DNA of 15,583 nucleotides, from the NCBI GenBank assembly GCA_946480015.1, contig CAMLIL010000117.1, positions 1 through 15,583 on the forward strand, given 5' to 3'. Within the stretch, counting starts at the first letter, position 1. Every line of letters begins with the position of its first letter. This DNA is from an uncultured Oxalobacteraceae bacterium. Its GTDB lineage: Bacteria > Pseudomonadota > Gammaproteobacteria > Burkholderiales > Burkholderiaceae. Under the pieces are notes generated by a model. The model was not told the DNA's origin, did no database searches, and saw only the letters and a list, made by a program, of their open reading frames with translations. Below, in pieces: positions 13,879 through 15,583 of the stretch. A program made the translations under genes and the position numbers.

Positions 13879-15583
13879 TTCAATAGCTCTTCTCCGGATT
13901 TGTTCGATACGATCACCAGCTGGGCGAAGCTGTTGGCATGCACGTACAGGCCCAGAAAGCGTTCGACGATGTGGGCGAACGCGTGAATGCCGCTGCCGAC
14001 GAAAGCTTCTTCGTCAATCGTCAGGCGCACTTCCATGCCGCGCACCAGGCAGGCGAACGGATTGCCCTGCAGCCAGGCGGTGGTGGCCTTGTGTTCGATG
14101 CCGGTCAGGCCGCCGATCTGGCGCTGCGATGACGGCGAGCGTGGCAGATCGTACAGGGTCAGCATTTCGCGGAAGGCGTCCAGCCCGCCGTCGGTCAGCG
14201 ACAGATGGTTCAGCGACAGGTGCGAAATCAGGCGCCAGTGCGCGCCGCGGCCGCGTTCGAAGCGCTGCGGCGGCGTCGGTTTGCGCAGGAAGGTGATGCT
14301 CTTGATGTTGGAGCCACCTTCGAGAAACAGGTCGCCGTCGGGCTGGCCGTAGGTCAGCGTGGACGGCATGTCGCGGTTGGTGCAGGTCAGCTCGATGCTC
14401 AGGGTGTCGGTTTCCACCTCGGCCGGATCGAAGTCGATGTCGACGATGGTGATTTCGGTTTCGTAGCCGGGGCTGCGCTCGGCGATGGCCTCGTCGCGCC
14501 GCATGACCCAGTAATGCCCGCTGCCCTCCGGTGTCTGCCCGTGCCGCAGCGAATAAAATGGACGGAACTCCACCACCGATTCGCCCTGCGGCGTCTGGCG
14601 CACCATCTTGACCGAGTCGATCGATTGCACCTCGTATGCGTAAGCACGGCGGGCGTCGGCCAGGATCGTGTAGCTGGCCTTGGTGTGGGTCAGCAGGATC
14701 GGGTCGCCGCGCTGGCGGAACAGATTGACCACCGGCGTGCAACCGAGCAGCATGTTGTTGGTCGAGAGCGTGCCGAGGATGCGCGCGCTGTTCGAGTCGG
14801 TGCGCATGCCCGACAGCGCCAGGTGCAGCGTGATGGTGCGCGCACCCATCGGCAGCAGCGCGCCCATCGCCTTCAGGTCGATGTCGATGAAATTGAACTT
14901 CTCGGGAAAGCAGAAGTATTCGGTCAGCAGCCGGTAGGCGGTGTGGGAGCGTGCCGAAAAATCGATCAGCGCGTCGTCGTCGTCGAAACCGACCGCAGCC
15001 ACCGGACTGGCGGGCAGCTGGCTCCAGCGGCCGTTGTTGTCTGCCTCGGCGTAGGCGGCCACGGTGCGCATGAACAGCGCGTCGCGCAAGGCCGCGCAGA
15101 AGGACGGTTCGCCGTCGAGGAAGACGCGCAGTTTGGCCACGCCAAGCTGGGCGATCGTCGCCTCCCCGGTGCAGGCAATCGTGATGCTGATGCTGGAGGT
15201 GGCGCCGGGTGGCGCGCGCACCGCTTCGGGCGGATCGATGATGGGGGCGAACGCCGCGCCGGTGAGCGCCAGCGGCGCCACCGTCACCGGATAGGCGGTG
15301 CGGAAGGTGCAGGATCCGCCGCGCAGGACCTTGGTGTTCAGCTGGGTACCGCGCGGCATGACACTGGCGCTGGTCAGCTGGGCCGCGCCGCCGGCGAAGT
15401 CCATGTGCGCGATCGAGCACGATGGAAATGGGCGCAGATAGTGCGGATACAGCACCTCGAACAGGGCTTCGGTGAATTCGGGATAGTCGTCGTCGAGCCG
15501 TTTGGCGATGCGCGAATTGAGCAGCGCAAACGATTCGATCATGCGTTCGATGTGCGGGTCTTCGCACACCTCGCCGCCGATCA
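13842..15583 (-). CDS. tssF: T6SS baseplate subunit TssF, 5' end cut by the window edge
   Basis: A frame open from the right edge to TAA at 13844-13842, about 580 residues. The first visible residues read IGGEV then CEDPHIERMIESFALL, NSRIAKRLDDDYPEFTEALFEVLYP and HYLRPFPSCSI, the highly conserved N-terminal region of TssF (ImpG/VasA). In full TssF proteins about 35-40 residues precede this point, so the GTG at 15569 is internal (Val) and the real start lies outside the window. The remainder includes FPEKFNFIDIDLKAMGALLP, ARILGTLSTNNMLLGCTPVVNLF and a C-terminal wing with GSGIHAFAHIVERFLGLYVH. TssF dimerises around TssG and contacts TssK and VgrG in the baseplate. It overlaps tssG by 37 bases. 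It is probably preceded, to the right, by tssB, tssC, hcp and tssE. Confidence 0.95.
   Translation of the reverse strand, partial: IGGEVCEDPHIERMIESFALLNSRIAKRLDDDYPEFTEALFEVLYPHYLRPFPSCSIAHMDFAGGAAQLTSASVMPRGTQLNTKVLRGGSCTFRTAYPVTVAPLALTGAAFAPIIDPPEAVRAPPGATSSISITIACTGEATIAQLGVAKLRVFLDGEPSFCAALRDALFMRTVAAYAEADNNGRWSQLPASPVAAVGFDDDDALIDFSARSHTAYRLLTEYFCFPEKFNFIDIDLKAMGALLPMGARTITLHLALSGMRTDSNSARILGTLSTNNMLLGCTPVVNLFRQRGDPILLTHTKASYTILADARRAYAYEVQSIDSVKMVRQTPQGESVVEFRPFYSLRHGQTPEGSGHYWVMRRDEAIAERSPGYETEITIVDIDFDPAEVETDTLSIELTCTNRDMPSTLTYGQPDGDLFLEGGSNIKSITFLRKPTPPQRFERGRGAHWRLISHLSLNHLSLTDGGLDAFREMLTLYDLPRSPSSQRQIGGLTGIEHKATTAWLQGNPFACLVRGMEVRLTIDEEAFVGSGIHAFAHIVERFLGLYVHANSFAQLVIVSNKSGEELLKCTPRSGDLSLL

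Noticed and set aside
14014..15567. 517-codon minus-strand frame overlapping tssF in another frame
   Set aside because: The TssF frame has conserved family motifs throughout. This one is Arg/Ala-rich and starts and ends arbitrarily.
15567..15569. GTG as the start codon of tssF
   Set aside because: The frame continues to the window edge with residues IGGE directly before it. These match the conserved GGExCEDPH segment inside TssF, so the real start is outside.

Overview
This 15.6 kb window is a large part of a type VI secretion system (T6SS) locus from a high-GC Gram-negative bacterium. Codon use, the T6SS gene order and the protein sequences suggest a betaproteobacterium, most likely Oxalobacteraceae (Massilia, Duganella or Janthinobacterium type). 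The genus is an inference, not a demonstration. The DNA is almost entirely coding. I see no rRNA, tRNA, CRISPR array, insertion sequence or prophage.

Layout. (1) Positions 1-882, minus strand: a TTG-initiated gene for a single-pass, Ala/Pro/Lys-rich protein with a four-cysteine tail. It overlaps by ATGA the start of a gene whose visible 24 residues look like the N-terminus of VgrG; that gene runs off the left edge. (2) Positions 883-1069: a compact AT-rich divergent control region. It has mirrored promoter-like elements (TTGCAAATC followed by TATACTT on each strand) and three CGTGCGC direct repeats. (3) Positions 1070-10078, plus strand: a tightly packed operon with a two-TM M15-type peptidoglycan peptidase, a PAAR spike-tip protein, a membrane-anchored protein with a degenerate ketoacyl-synthase (thiolase-fold) look, TssM, TagF, a periplasmic BON-OmpA protein and TssA. 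(4) Positions 10079-10112: a short convergent gap with a GC-rich perfect hairpin. (5) Positions 10113-15583, minus strand: tssF (cut by the right edge), tssG and tssH/clpV, read leftwards.

How they work together. TssM is the inner-membrane ring ATPase-like component of the membrane complex. TssA caps and primes sheath/tube assembly. TssF and TssG are baseplate wedge proteins. ClpV disassembles the contracted sheath. VgrG plus PAAR form the puncturing tip. TagF is expected to be a post-translational brake. The M15 peptidase and the BON-OmpA protein are suited to opening and gripping the cell wall where the membrane complex is inserted. Components expected but not seen here (tssB, tssC, hcp, tssE, tssJ, tssK, tssL) are probably outside the window, with tssB-C-hcp-tssE most likely upstream of tssF on the right.

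The least explained parts are the ketoacyl-synthase-like protein fused to two TM helices, the Cys-tail protein before vgrG, and the symmetrical divergent control region.
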